Origin: Ensifer sesbaniae
Lineage (GTDB): Bacteria > Pseudomonadota > Alphaproteobacteria > Rhizobiales > Rhizobiaceae
Direction: 5' to 3'
Assembly (NCBI RefSeq): GCF_013283665.1
Contig: NZ_JABEKU010000001.1
Location: 2,983,137-3,047,136, forward strand
Length of the DNA: 64,000 nucleotides
The position numbers and the translations under genes were made by a program. Positions 34,076-41,780 of this stretch are shown here, one piece after another; position 1 is the first letter of the stretch, and each line of letters begins with the position of its first letter. The notes beneath the pieces are model-generated. The model was not told the DNA's origin and did not search any database. It worked only from the letters and a program-made list of their open reading frames with translations.

Positions 34076-34120
34076 TGCCCCTCACCCTAGCCCTCTCCCC
34101 GCAGGCGGGGAGAGGGGACG
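34076..34120. repeat. 45-bp inverted repeat, right copy (flanks DUF559)
   Basis: Exact reverse complement of 33607-33651. Read on the minus strand its end (AGGGTGAGGGGCA) provides the ribosome-binding site of the DUF559 gene, whose TTG starts 4 nt beyond the repeat. Confidence 0.9.
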
Positions 34121-34186
34121 GCGTCGTGCCCCGCAGCCGCCTTCCGGAACTGGGCATGGCACAGACATAATTGCCGTCAGACACAA

Positions 34187-36103
34187 TCACCCCTGCCACC
34201 GGCCCTCGCGCTTCATCGCCTCGATCTCGCGGATCGCCTTTTCACGCTGACGCTCGCGGCGGATGATCTCGGTGACGGCGGCATCGTCGGATTTGTCGGT
34301 GTAGCGGAATTCGCTGTCGGCGTAGCGGTTGATCTCCTGCAGCACCATCTCGATGGTGATCGGACCGCGCAGCGCCTCGATCATCGCCTTCTTCTCGTCG
34401 TAGCCCTTGTGCATGAAGGAGCCGGCATCCTTGAACCAGTCATCCGGAAGCTCGACATCCATGGCGCGCAGCTTGATCGCATCGGTGATGTTCTTGATCG
34501 CCCGGCCGGTAAAGCGGGGCTCCGCCCCCTTGATCATGTGCAGGTAGGCACCGACATCGGCGAGCGAAGCGATCTTGCCCCTCTCCTTCTCGTAGCGCTC
34601 CCAGACGGCGACCAGACCATCCTCCTTCGGCCGCGAATGCTCGGCATACGATTGCGACACCGCGCGCTTGAGCTCCTGGCCCTCGAACAGCTGGTGCTCG
34701 CCGAGCGGGATCTTGTGGTTCTTGCCGACGAGCAGCGCGAAGATGTCTATATAGTCGTCTTCCGTCTGCGGCCCGTCGACCAGCCAGCGGGCGCCGGCGC
34801 GCTGGCGCAGCGCATCGTCGACATTTTCAGGATAGTTGGAGAACATGCCGAAGGTGCAATTGCCGCGCACTACCGTCGAGGCGCCGGCAAAGCTTTCCAT
34901 CAGCACCGCCGTCACTTCGTGCTGGCCGGCGGAGGCCCGATCATCGGAGCGCTTCGCCGCCACCTGGTCGACATCGTCGATCGTGCCGAAGCCGATCGCC
35001 CGCGGGTTCATGACGTTGTTGACGAACTCCTTGCAGTTCTGCCCGGATTTGCCCTGGTAGGAGGAGATCTGGTCGACGCCGAAATTCTCGTAGTGGAAGG
35101 CGTAGCCGGCGACCTGGCAATAATCGTTGAGCATGCCGGCGAGCATCTGGATCAGGATCGTCTTGCCGGTACCCGGCATGCCGTCGCCGATGAAGGTGAA
35201 GAGAAAGCCGCCGAGTTCGACGAAGGGGTTCATCTGCCGGTCGAAGTCATAGGCCATCAACATCTTGGCAAGCTTCAGCGCCTGATACTTGGCGATGTGG
35301 TTGCCGATGATCTCCTCCGGCTTCTTGAAGGTCATGACCAGGGGCTTGCGCTTCTGGCCGGGTGCCACGTCGAAACCGTTCAGCGTGAAATCGTCCTGGT
35401 CGAGCCGGATATGCACGGTCTCGAAGCTTTGCAGGCCGGTGAAGCGCGCCTTGCGGGCGATCAGCCCTTCGATCGCCACGCGCGATAAGGCACGTGCCCG
35501 GGCGGTCAGCGCCAGATCATCGGGGGCCCCGGCAATGCTGCGATCGAGCGCCGAAACGAGGCTCTTCAGCGCGTCCTGCGGCGTATCGAACAGGAAGTCG
35601 GGCTCGACCGCATCGTCGACCGGCTCGCCCTCGCCCGATAGCGTCGAGCCGAGATAGGCGGCAAGCGTGAAAGCGGCGACATAAGCAGAAGCTGAGAGCA
35701 GCGCCTTGAACTGGGTTGCCTCGTCTCCCCCAAGCGGTGCGGTGGCGTTCTTCGCCTGGAGCTGTTCAAGGTGCGTTTGGCGGGCGAAGACGTCGGCGAC
35801 GGCCAGCGCCACCTGGATGCCGCGGCGCGTGCGATAAAGCACGGCGTGCTGGGCCGGCGACAGCATCGGGTCGCCCTGGCGCACCGCCTGGATGGTCTTG
35901 GTCAGCTCGACCTCGCGCGTGCGCCGCTGCCCACCGGTCGAGACCGTCGACACGAAGCGCCGGCCGGTGCCGGCAAGCGACGTGCCGGCGGATCCATCCT
36001 CGCGCTCCAGGATGATCAGCTTGGTTACCAGCCCCTGCGCCACCGCTTGGTGCTTGGCGATGTCATCCTCGTGCAGCGTCGTCAGCCCCGTATTGAGTGT
36101 CAT
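34187..36103 (-). CDS. AAA+ ATPase of the DUF6638/DUF2333 locus
   Basis: 638 residues from the ATG at 36103 with GCGAGG 7 nt upstream; a TTG at 36109 adds two residues but is too close to that site. The Walker A motif GDGMPGTGKT is at about 306-315. A Walker B-like IGFGTIDDVDQ is at about 370-380, sensor-1-like GNCTFGMFSNYPENV near 414, and candidate arginine fingers lie in DALRQRAGARW. The N-terminal 250 residues are helical and match nothing I know. The layout is that of a Vps4/ClpX-like protein-remodelling AAA+ with a private N-domain. Substrate unknown. The upstream gene's stop overlaps the start region. Confidence 0.82.
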   Translation of the reverse strand: MTLNTGLTTLHEDDIAKHQAVAQGLVTKLIILEREDGSAGTSLAGTGRRFVSTVSTGGQRRTREVELTKTIQAVRQGDPMLSPAQHAVLYRTRRGIQVALAVADVFARQTHLEQLQAKNATAPLGGDEATQFKALLSASAYVAAFTLAAYLGSTLSGEGEPVDDAVEPDFLFDTPQDALKSLVSALDRSIAGAPDDLALTARARALSRVAIEGLIARKARFTGLQSFETVHIRLDQDDFTLNGFDVAPGQKRKPLVMTFKKPEEIIGNHIAKYQALKLAKMLMAYDFDRQMNPFVELGGFLFTFIGDGMPGTGKTILIQMLAGMLNDYCQVAGYAFHYENFGVDQISSYQGKSGQNCKEFVNNVMNPRAIGFGTIDDVDQVAAKRSDDRASAGQHEVTAVLMESFAGASTVVRGNCTFGMFSNYPENVDDALRQRAGARWLVDGPQTEDDYIDIFALLVGKNHKIPLGEHQLFEGQELKRAVSQSYAEHSRPKEDGLVAVWERYEKERGKIASLADVGAYLHMIKGAEPRFTGRAIKNITDAIKLRAMDVELPDDWFKDAGSFMHKGYDEKKAMIEALRGPITIEMVLQEINRYADSEFRYTDKSDDAAVTEIIRRERQREKAIREIEAMKREGRWQG

Positions 36104-36105
36104 CG

Positions 36106-37254
36106 TCAAACCTCGCTCACGACCTGGTTTCCGGAAATGACGTGGACCTTGTAGTCGCCGAACACCTGTTCAGCCTCGCCGGCGGCATAGAGCGCCTGAT
36201 AGGCGTCATGCGGCACCAGCGCATGTTTCTCGTAGGAGGAGACCCCCATGCGCGTCGCTTCCAGATTGGCGGTATCGATGTGGAATTCCTCCTGCGCCGG
36301 CGTCGTCGACCAGAAGCCGCGCTTGGCAGGCCGTTCCGCCTTCGAGAAGACCTCCTGCACCGTCCAGGTCAAAAGCCAGGCATTCTCGGTCTTGCGCACC
36401 TTGGAGAGGATGTCGTTGATGCGGGCATTGTTCTCGGTGATCCCCGCCGAATAGAAGGGACCGAGCACGATGCGGCGAAGCTGCTTCGGGTGCAGTTCGT
36501 CGAAATCCCTGTCAAGATTGGTGGCAATCGTCACCGGCGTCAGCGAATAGCTGCTGTTCTTGGAGGCGAAATCGTCGAAGCGGCTGGCGAGGTCCGGATT
36601 GAGCAGGCCACCCACCGGCAGCGGGATCTCGACCTGCGGGTTGAGCTTGCCATCCTCGGTCACCAGCATCTCGACGATCTTCTCGGACGAATCTTCGATC
36701 GTCGCCATATAGATCATCGGCAAGGTGTTGGCGCCGTCAAAGGCCCCCCAGCTCACCACGTAATAGGGCCGCATCGTCTTGGAATTGACGGCGACGCGGA
36801 TGGTTTCCGGCAGGATGAAGGGCGAGAAGATTTCGCCCTTGCCGATCTGCTCGAGATAGAGCCGCTCGGCCATGCGCGTCTGCAGCGCCTCCGGAAAGGC
36901 CTTCTGCCTCAGGATGAAATCGACCATCTCGTCGCGCAGCGCATCGGCCGAGGGAATGTCGGCCAGGCGCTTGGCCGCCGTCTGGCGGTCGTTCTCCAGT
37001 TCCAGCACGTTCTGGAAGACAGGAAAACCGCTTTCGGCGCGCGATATCCGAAACTGGTCGACGAAGCCGATCCGGTTTTCCCAGCAGTCGATCGAGGCTT
37101 TCAAGCGCGCGAGATAGGGAACGATGACCTCGCCGACGACCGTGTTGCGGTAAAGCGGCGAGTTGCGGTCGCCGAGAAAGAGTTCGAGCCCGGCAAGCGC
37201 CGCGTGGATCGACGCGAAATATTGTGCGACAGCGGATGAAGCCGCGACCTTCAT
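36106..37254 (-). CDS. Conserved protein of unknown function in the AAA+ locus
   Basis: 382 residues with GGGGA upstream of the ATG. No signal peptide, membrane segment or catalytic motif that I recognise. The N-terminal half is helical (LARLKASIDCWENRIGFVDQFRIS, then ELENDRQTAAKRLADIPSADALRDEMVDFI). The C-terminal half looks mixed alpha/beta (YYVVSWGAFDGANTLPMIYMATIEDSSEKIVEMLV). The TGA (36108-36106) lies next to the AAA+ start, so the two are translationally coupled and probably partners. Confidence 0.7.
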   Translation of the reverse strand: MKVAASSAVAQYFASIHAALAGLELFLGDRNSPLYRNTVVGEVIVPYLARLKASIDCWENRIGFVDQFRISRAESGFPVFQNVLELENDRQTAAKRLADIPSADALRDEMVDFILRQKAFPEALQTRMAERLYLEQIGKGEIFSPFILPETIRVAVNSKTMRPYYVVSWGAFDGANTLPMIYMATIEDSSEKIVEMLVTEDGKLNPQVEIPLPVGGLLNPDLASRFDDFASKNSSYSLTPVTIATNLDRDFDELHPKQLRRIVLGPFYSAGITENNARINDILSKVRKTENAWLLTWTVQEVFSKAERPAKRGFWSTTPAQEEFHIDTANLEATRMGVSSYEKHALVPHDAYQALYAAGEAEQVFGDYKVHVISGNQVVSEV

Positions 37255-37312
37255 GCAAATCCCCGTGGCGCGTGCCAGCCGGCAAACTCGGTTCCGATCA
37301 TGCGCCTGCCGA

Positions 37313-38401
37313 TCACTGCTTCACGTAGTTGGCAGTGTTGTGTTTATCCATCACCGCCTGGAAGCGGCGGGCAAAGGCATCGTCGGCGAGCTTCTTGCGG
37401 CGCTGGATATCCTGCGTCGAAAGCATGTTCTTTTCGTGCATTTCGAGGAGATCGCCGATATGGCGCTGCGCCGCGGCGCCAATGCCGGCCATCGTTTCTT
37501 CGGCGGCCGTGTCGACCTGGCTGCCGAGCGTGTTGATCTTGTGGGCGACGTCCTGCTGGGCAGCCGTCTTCAAGGAGTCTTCCAGCGCCTTGTAGAGCAC
37601 GATGCGCTGCTCGGTATCGATCGTCAGCTTGTTGATCAGCGTGTTCTGCGCGGCGATCTGGTTGTTGAGCGAATCGACGAAGGTCTGGAACATCGAAGTG
37701 TAGCGCTCGAGCGTCTGGCTCTCGGCAAGCAGTTCCTGCTCCTTAGCCTGCTTCTCGTTGTATTCGGTCGCAAGCGCGGAACGTTCACCTTCGAGCTCGG
37801 TGCGAACCTTCTGCTCCGTAGAAGCGGCAATACGGTTCTCGATGTCGAGCAGCAGCGGGTTCAGTTCCTCGATCCGCTTCTGCACGGCTTCGAGGTTCGC
37901 CATCGTGCCCTTGCGGCGCTCGATCACCTGGATCAGGCTCTGCTCCGAGGTCTTGTAGCGCTGGTCGAGGATCGACTTCTGCTCCTTGAGGATGCCGACG
38001 ATCATGTCGGACTTCGAGAGCAGCTCCTGCAGGTTGCCGGCGAGCGACATGTTGCGTACGCGGTCGGTGCGCATGCGCTGCATCTTCTGCTTGGAGAAGA
38101 TACCGATGAACTTCTCGTAGCCCGAATAGCTCTTCATGCTCTCGAATTCGGAGCCGAAGACGTTGGTCGCATCCTCGAGGCCGATGATCAGGTCGGCGAT
38201 GTTGGCTTCCATCACCTTCTGCTGGTTGATCACGTCCTGGATGCGGGCGTTCTCGATGTCGAAGTTGACGTCGCCGAGCTTGGTCTCGGCCTTGGCGAAT
38301 TGCTCCAGCACCACACCGGATTGCTCGAGCTTGCCGCGCATCTGTTCGACGACGCCTTTCGTCTTCTCGATCTCCGCATCAAAATTCTGAAGAGTCGCCA
38401 T
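37313..38401 (-). CDS. Coiled-coil protein, first gene of the AAA+ locus
   Basis: 362 residues, almost entirely predicted coiled coil, with long heptad-like stretches (TLQNFDAEIEKTKGVVEQMRGKLEQ near the start, RRKGTMANLEAVQKRIEELNPLLLDIENRI near 170-200, and a C-terminal amphipathic LADDAFARRFQAVMDKH). No signal or membrane helix. GAGGGGCAGG precedes the ATG. The shape recalls PspA/ESCRT-III- or TelA-type scaffold proteins, but I cannot claim homology from reading. As the coiled-coil partner of an AAA+ protein it is a candidate substrate or scaffold (inference). Confidence 0.75.
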   Translation of the reverse strand: MATLQNFDAEIEKTKGVVEQMRGKLEQSGVVLEQFAKAETKLGDVNFDIENARIQDVINQQKVMEANIADLIIGLEDATNVFGSEFESMKSYSGYEKFIGIFSKQKMQRMRTDRVRNMSLAGNLQELLSKSDMIVGILKEQKSILDQRYKTSEQSLIQVIERRKGTMANLEAVQKRIEELNPLLLDIENRIAASTEQKVRTELEGERSALATEYNEKQAKEQELLAESQTLERYTSMFQTFVDSLNNQIAAQNTLINKLTIDTEQRIVLYKALEDSLKTAAQQDVAHKINTLGSQVDTAAEETMAGIGAAAQRHIGDLLEMHEKNMLSTQDIQRRKKLADDAFARRFQAVMDKHNTANYVKQ

Positions 38402-38567
38402 GTCCTGCCCCTCGATCTACCCCGGCCAAACGCGCCAGCCCGGCCGAATTATTCAGCCTTCGATTGCAGTTATATAAAGGGTGTTTGCGGAAAGAGAACA
38501 AGCCTTTCTCGCCGGCTTTTTTCGATCAGGCGTTGCAGCGAAGTGCTTGAGATATCGAAGGCATTGC

Positions 38568-38954
38568 CTATTTGGCAGCCGTCGGCGCCTTGAGATAGGC
38601 AATCACGTCGGCAATATCCTGAGGCTTCTTGAGGCCGGGAAAACTCATCTTCGTGCCGCCGACCATCGCCTTGGGGCTCAGGAGATATTCGCCGAGCGTC
38701 GCCTCGTCCCAGACATGTCCCTCGGCGCCGAAAGTCTTCATCGCCTCAGAATAGCTGTAGTCGGGAACCGATGCCGCCGGCCGGCCGACGACCCCCATGA
38801 GGCTCGGCCCCACCCGATTGACCGGTTCGCTCGCCGTGTGACAGGTCGCGCATTTGCGGAACACCGCCGCCCCCGCGGTCGCATCGCCACCGGCCTCGGC
38901 GGCCGGTGCTCCAAGACAGAGACAGAGGAGAAAACCGGCAACCAGGCGCGACAT
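38568..38954 (-). CDS. Class I c-type cytochrome, periplasmic
   Basis: 128 residues from the ATG at 38954. A signal peptide ends near GAPAAEA-GGDA. The single haem site CATCH is at 35-39, and the axial Met lies in GGTKMSFPG near residue 102. The insert VNRVGPSLMGVVGRPAASVPDYSYSEAMK is typical of c2/c550-type cytochromes. An electron carrier in the periplasm; its partner oxidase or dehydrogenase is not nearby. Confidence 0.9.
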   Translation of the reverse strand: MSRLVAGFLLCLCLGAPAAEAGGDATAGAAVFRKCATCHTASEPVNRVGPSLMGVVGRPAASVPDYSYSEAMKTFGAEGHVWDEATLGEYLLSPKAMVGGTKMSFPGLKKPQDIADVIAYLKAPTAAK

Positions 38955-38999
38955 GGAAGACCTCACGGAGAGAAGACAGAGCCACAATGGCACCGTGAA

Positions 39000-39062
39000 T
39001 GCGGCGATTCAACGTGCGACGGAGTCTGCGTCTTATAGGACGCGGCGTCGTAGGCCGCCGCA
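39000..39062. repeat. Partial intergenic mosaic palindrome
   Basis: Ends in the inverted pair TGCGGCG / CGCCGCA and contains GCGTCTTATAGGACGC, the hairpin block found at 17473-17575 and 42883-42984. It abuts the tdk stop codon. Confidence 0.6.
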
Positions 39063-39063
39063 C

Positions 39064-39651
39064 TCATTCGCAACGCATCAGGTCGTCCCAGTGACGCCGG
39101 CAATAGGAGACATATTTTTCGTTGCCGCCGACGTCGACCTGGGCGCCCTCGCGGACGACCTTGCCTTGGCCATCGAGGCGCACGACCATGGTCGCCTTCC
39201 GGCCGCAATGGCAGATGGTGCGCACTTCACGCAGCTCGTCGGCGATCGCCAGCAGCGCCATCGAGCCCGGAAACAGCTTGCCCTGAAAATCCGTGCGCAG
39301 GCCGTAGGCCATGACGGGAATGCCGATCCGGTCAGCGACGCGCGCGAGCTGCCAGACCTGCCCCTCGTTGAGGAATTGCGCCTCGTCGACGAACACGCAG
39401 GCGATCTCGCCGGCGCCATCGGAATGGAGCGTTTCTATCAGCGTATAGAGGTCATCGTCGCCATGGAACGGAATGGCGTCGGAGGCAAGGCCGATGCGCG
39501 ACGAGATGCGGCCCACCCCTGCCCGGTCGTCATGCGCGGCGATCAGCATAACCACGCGCATGCCGCGCTCCTGGTAGTTGTAGGAGGCCTGCAAAAGCAT
39601 CGTGCTCTTGCCGGCGTTCATCGTCGCATAGCTGAAATAGAGTTTGGCCAT
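39064..39651 (-). CDS. tdk: Thymidine kinase
   Basis: 195 residues from the ATG at 39651 (MAKLYFSYATMNAGKSTMLL). The longer frame to 39753 is unlikely. The P-loop is at 11-18, VFVDEAQFL near residue 88 is the Walker B/DEAQ motif of type II thymidine kinases, and the zinc-binding cysteines are in TICHCGRKA and YVSYCRRHW. It phosphorylates thymidine in the pyrimidine salvage pathway. Confidence 0.95.
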   Translation of the reverse strand: MAKLYFSYATMNAGKSTMLLQASYNYQERGMRVVMLIAAHDDRAGVGRISSRIGLASDAIPFHGDDDLYTLIETLHSDGAGEIACVFVDEAQFLNEGQVWQLARVADRIGIPVMAYGLRTDFQGKLFPGSMALLAIADELREVRTICHCGRKATMVVRLDGQGKVVREGAQVDVGGNEKYVSYCRRHWDDLMRCE

Positions 39652-39895
39652 CTTCACCGTGTCCGGTTTCCGTCTCCCGGGTAATGACGAGGCTTGTCCG
39701 GGAAGGCCAGAGCGTCTTTGCGGCACCCACAGTTTTTCGCCGGACTCGATCATTTCGTGGACATTGCGACATTCAGCGTCGCATCGTGCACCCCGTCAGC
39801 ATATTGACGCAATACACTTCCTTCGACATCAAGGCGCTTGAATTCGCTATCCAATGGTGTTTGGCTAAAACAATAATAGAGGCAGGGGAACGACA

Positions 39896-40852
39896 ATGAA
39901 AAAAGGACTCTCTCTCAAACTGATGCTGGCGTGCGCCGTTTCGGTCGTCGCGCTTACCGCTGGGCAGGCTGCAGCTGCCGAGCCGGAAAGCTGTGCAACC
40001 GTCCGTTTCTCCGATGTCGGATGGACGGACATCACTGCAACCACCGCGACGGTGTCGACGGTTCTCAAGGGCCTCGGCTATGAGACCGACATCAAGGTTC
40101 TCTCGGTTCCGGTCACCTACACCTCGCTCAAGAACAAGGACATCGACGTCTTCCTCGGCAACTGGATGCCGACCCAGGAAAACGACATACGCCCCTATCT
40201 TGACGACAAGTCGGTCGAATCCTTCGGCCCGAACCTGGTCGGCGCCAAGTACACGCTGGCGACCAACGCCAAGGGTGCCGAGCTCGGCATCAAGGACTTC
40301 AAGGATATCGCCAGCAAGAAGGACGCGCTTGATGGCAAGATCTACGGCATCGAGCCCGGCAATGACGGCAACCGCCTGATCATCGACATGGTCGACAAGG
40401 ATACCTTCGGCCTGAAGGGCTTCGAGGTGGTCGAATCCTCCGAACAGGGCATGCTCGCCCAGGTCGCCCGTGCCGAAAAGGACGGCTCGCCGATCGTCTT
40501 CCTCGGATGGGAACCGCATCCGATGAACGCCAACTTCAAGCTGACCTACCTCTCGGGCGGCGACGACATCTTCGGGGCCAACTACGGCGGCGCGGAAGTC
40601 TTCACCAACGTGCGTGCCGGCTACACGACCGAATGCCCGAACGTCGGCAAGCTGCTCACCAACCTGAAGTTCTCGCTCCAGATGGAAAACGAGATCATGG
40701 GCAAGATCCTGAACGACGGGCAGGAGCCGGACAAGGCTGCGGAAGAATGGCTGAAGGCCAATCCGACCGCGATCGATCCGTGGCTTGCCGGTGTGACCGC
40801 CAAGGACGGCGGCGATGGGCTCGCCGCGGTCAAGGCCGCGCTCGGCCTCTGA
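39896..40852 (+). CDS. choX: Choline ABC transporter, periplasmic binding protein
   Basis: 318 residues. A signal peptide ends near AGQAAAA-EPES. The residues known to bind choline in S. meliloti ChoX are present at the same numbers: Trp43 and Asp45 (VGWTD), Trp90 (GNWMPT), Tyr119 (GAKYTL), Asn156 (EPGND) and Trp205 (LGWEP). This makes high-affinity choline binding very likely. First gene of choXWV. A terminator hairpin directly follows, which would raise choX over choWV transcript levels. GGGGA precedes the ATG. Confidence 0.96.
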   Translation: MKKGLSLKLMLACAVSVVALTAGQAAAAEPESCATVRFSDVGWTDITATTATVSTVLKGLGYETDIKVLSVPVTYTSLKNKDIDVFLGNWMPTQENDIRPYLDDKSVESFGPNLVGAKYTLATNAKGAELGIKDFKDIASKKDALDGKIYGIEPGNDGNRLIIDMVDKDTFGLKGFEVVESSEQGMLAQVARAEKDGSPIVFLGWEPHPMNANFKLTYLSGGDDIFGANYGGAEVFTNVRAGYTTECPNVGKLLTNLKFSLQMENEIMGKILNDGQEPDKAAEEWLKANPTAIDPWLAGVTAKDGGDGLAAVKAALGL

Positions 40853-40862
40853 TCGGCATCAA

Positions 40863-40886
40863 GGCGGGGAAAGACCCCGCCTTTTT
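40863..40886 (+). terminator. Terminator-like hairpin between choX and choW
   Basis: A 7-bp perfect stem GGCGGGG / CCCCGCC with a 5-nt loop and TTTTTT, 10 nt after the choX stop. Because choWV have no obvious separate promoter, it is probably a partial terminator or 3'-end stabiliser. Confidence 0.85.
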
Positions 40887-40934
40887 TCACCGCGTCATGC
40901 GCACATTTTGACCTGACGAAACGGATCTACCTTC

Positions 40935-41780
40935 GTGGAATATCTGACCGATAACCGCATCCCCATCGGCGGCTGGGCCAAGGCGTTCGTCGACTGGCTG
41001 ACGACCAATTTCGAACTCTTCTTCGACCAACTCGCCCGCTTCCTCTCCGGCGTCGTTGCCGTGCTGCTCTGGGTGCTGCAGACCCCGCACCCGCTGATCA
41101 TCGTCGCCGTCATCACGGCGGCTGCCTGGTGGTTCCGCCGCTCGCTCGGCGTCACGCTGTTCACCGGCCTTGGCCTGCTGCTGATCATCAACCAGGGCTA
41201 TTGGAAGGAAACGACGGAAACCCTGGCGCTGGTGCTCGCCGCCAGCTTCGTCAGCATGGCCGTCGGCGTGCCGCTCGGCATCGCCGCCGCCCGCCGGGCC
41301 TGGGTCTATGCCGTCATGCGGCCCATCCTCGACCTGATGCAGACGATCCCGACCTTCGTCTACCTGATCCCGGCGCTGATTCTCTTCGGCCTCGGCATGG
41401 TCCCGGGCCTCATCGCCACCGTGATCTTCGCGATCCCCGCGCCGATCCGCCTGACCCGCCTCGGCATCATCTCGACACCGCCGTCGCTCGTCGAGGCAGC
41501 CCAGGCCTTCGGCGCGACGCCCGGCCAGGTGCTGCGCAAGGTGGAGTTGCCTTTCGCCATGCCACAGATCATGGCCGGCCTTACCCAGACGATCATGCTG
41601 TCGCTGTCGATGGTGGTTATCGCCGCACTCGTCGGCGCCAATGGTCTCGGCGTTCCGGTTCTGCGCGCGCTGAACTCCGTCAACGTCGCCAAGGGCTTTG
41701 AAGCCGGCCTCTGCATCGTCATCCTGGCGATCATTCTCGACCGCCTTTTCCGCTCGTCCGACGAAGGAGAAGGCGCATGA
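40935..41780 (+). CDS. choW: Choline ABC transporter, permease
   Basis: 281 residues from a GTG at 40935 (VEYLTDNRIPIGGWAKAFVDWL). ProW-type permease with about six helices and the EAA loop EAAQAFGATPGQVLRKVELPFAMPQIMAG that docks the ATPase. The stop overlaps the start of choV (ATGA at 41777-41780), so the two are translationally coupled. Confidence 0.93.
   Translation: MEYLTDNRIPIGGWAKAFVDWLTTNFELFFDQLARFLSGVVAVLLWVLQTPHPLIIVAVITAAAWWFRRSLGVTLFTGLGLLLIINQGYWKETTETLALVLAASFVSMAVGVPLGIAAARRAWVYAVMRPILDLMQTIPTFVYLIPALILFGLGMVPGLIATVIFAIPAPIRLTRLGIISTPPSLVEAAQAFGATPGQVLRKVELPFAMPQIMAGLTQTIMLSLSMVVIAALVGANGLGVPVLRALNSVNVAKGFEAGLCIVILAIILDRLFRSSDEGEGA

Noticed and set aside
33541..34186. A classical insertion sequence at the DUF559 site
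   Set aside because: There is no transposase gene, the unit is only 514 bp, and I cannot find a target duplication at its edges. It is reported as a possible minimal cassette instead.
39838..39895. A promoter for choX from TTGAAT near 39842
   Set aside because: The only -10-like sequence (GGCTAAA) is over 20 nt away, outside acceptable spacing, so I do not call a promoter.
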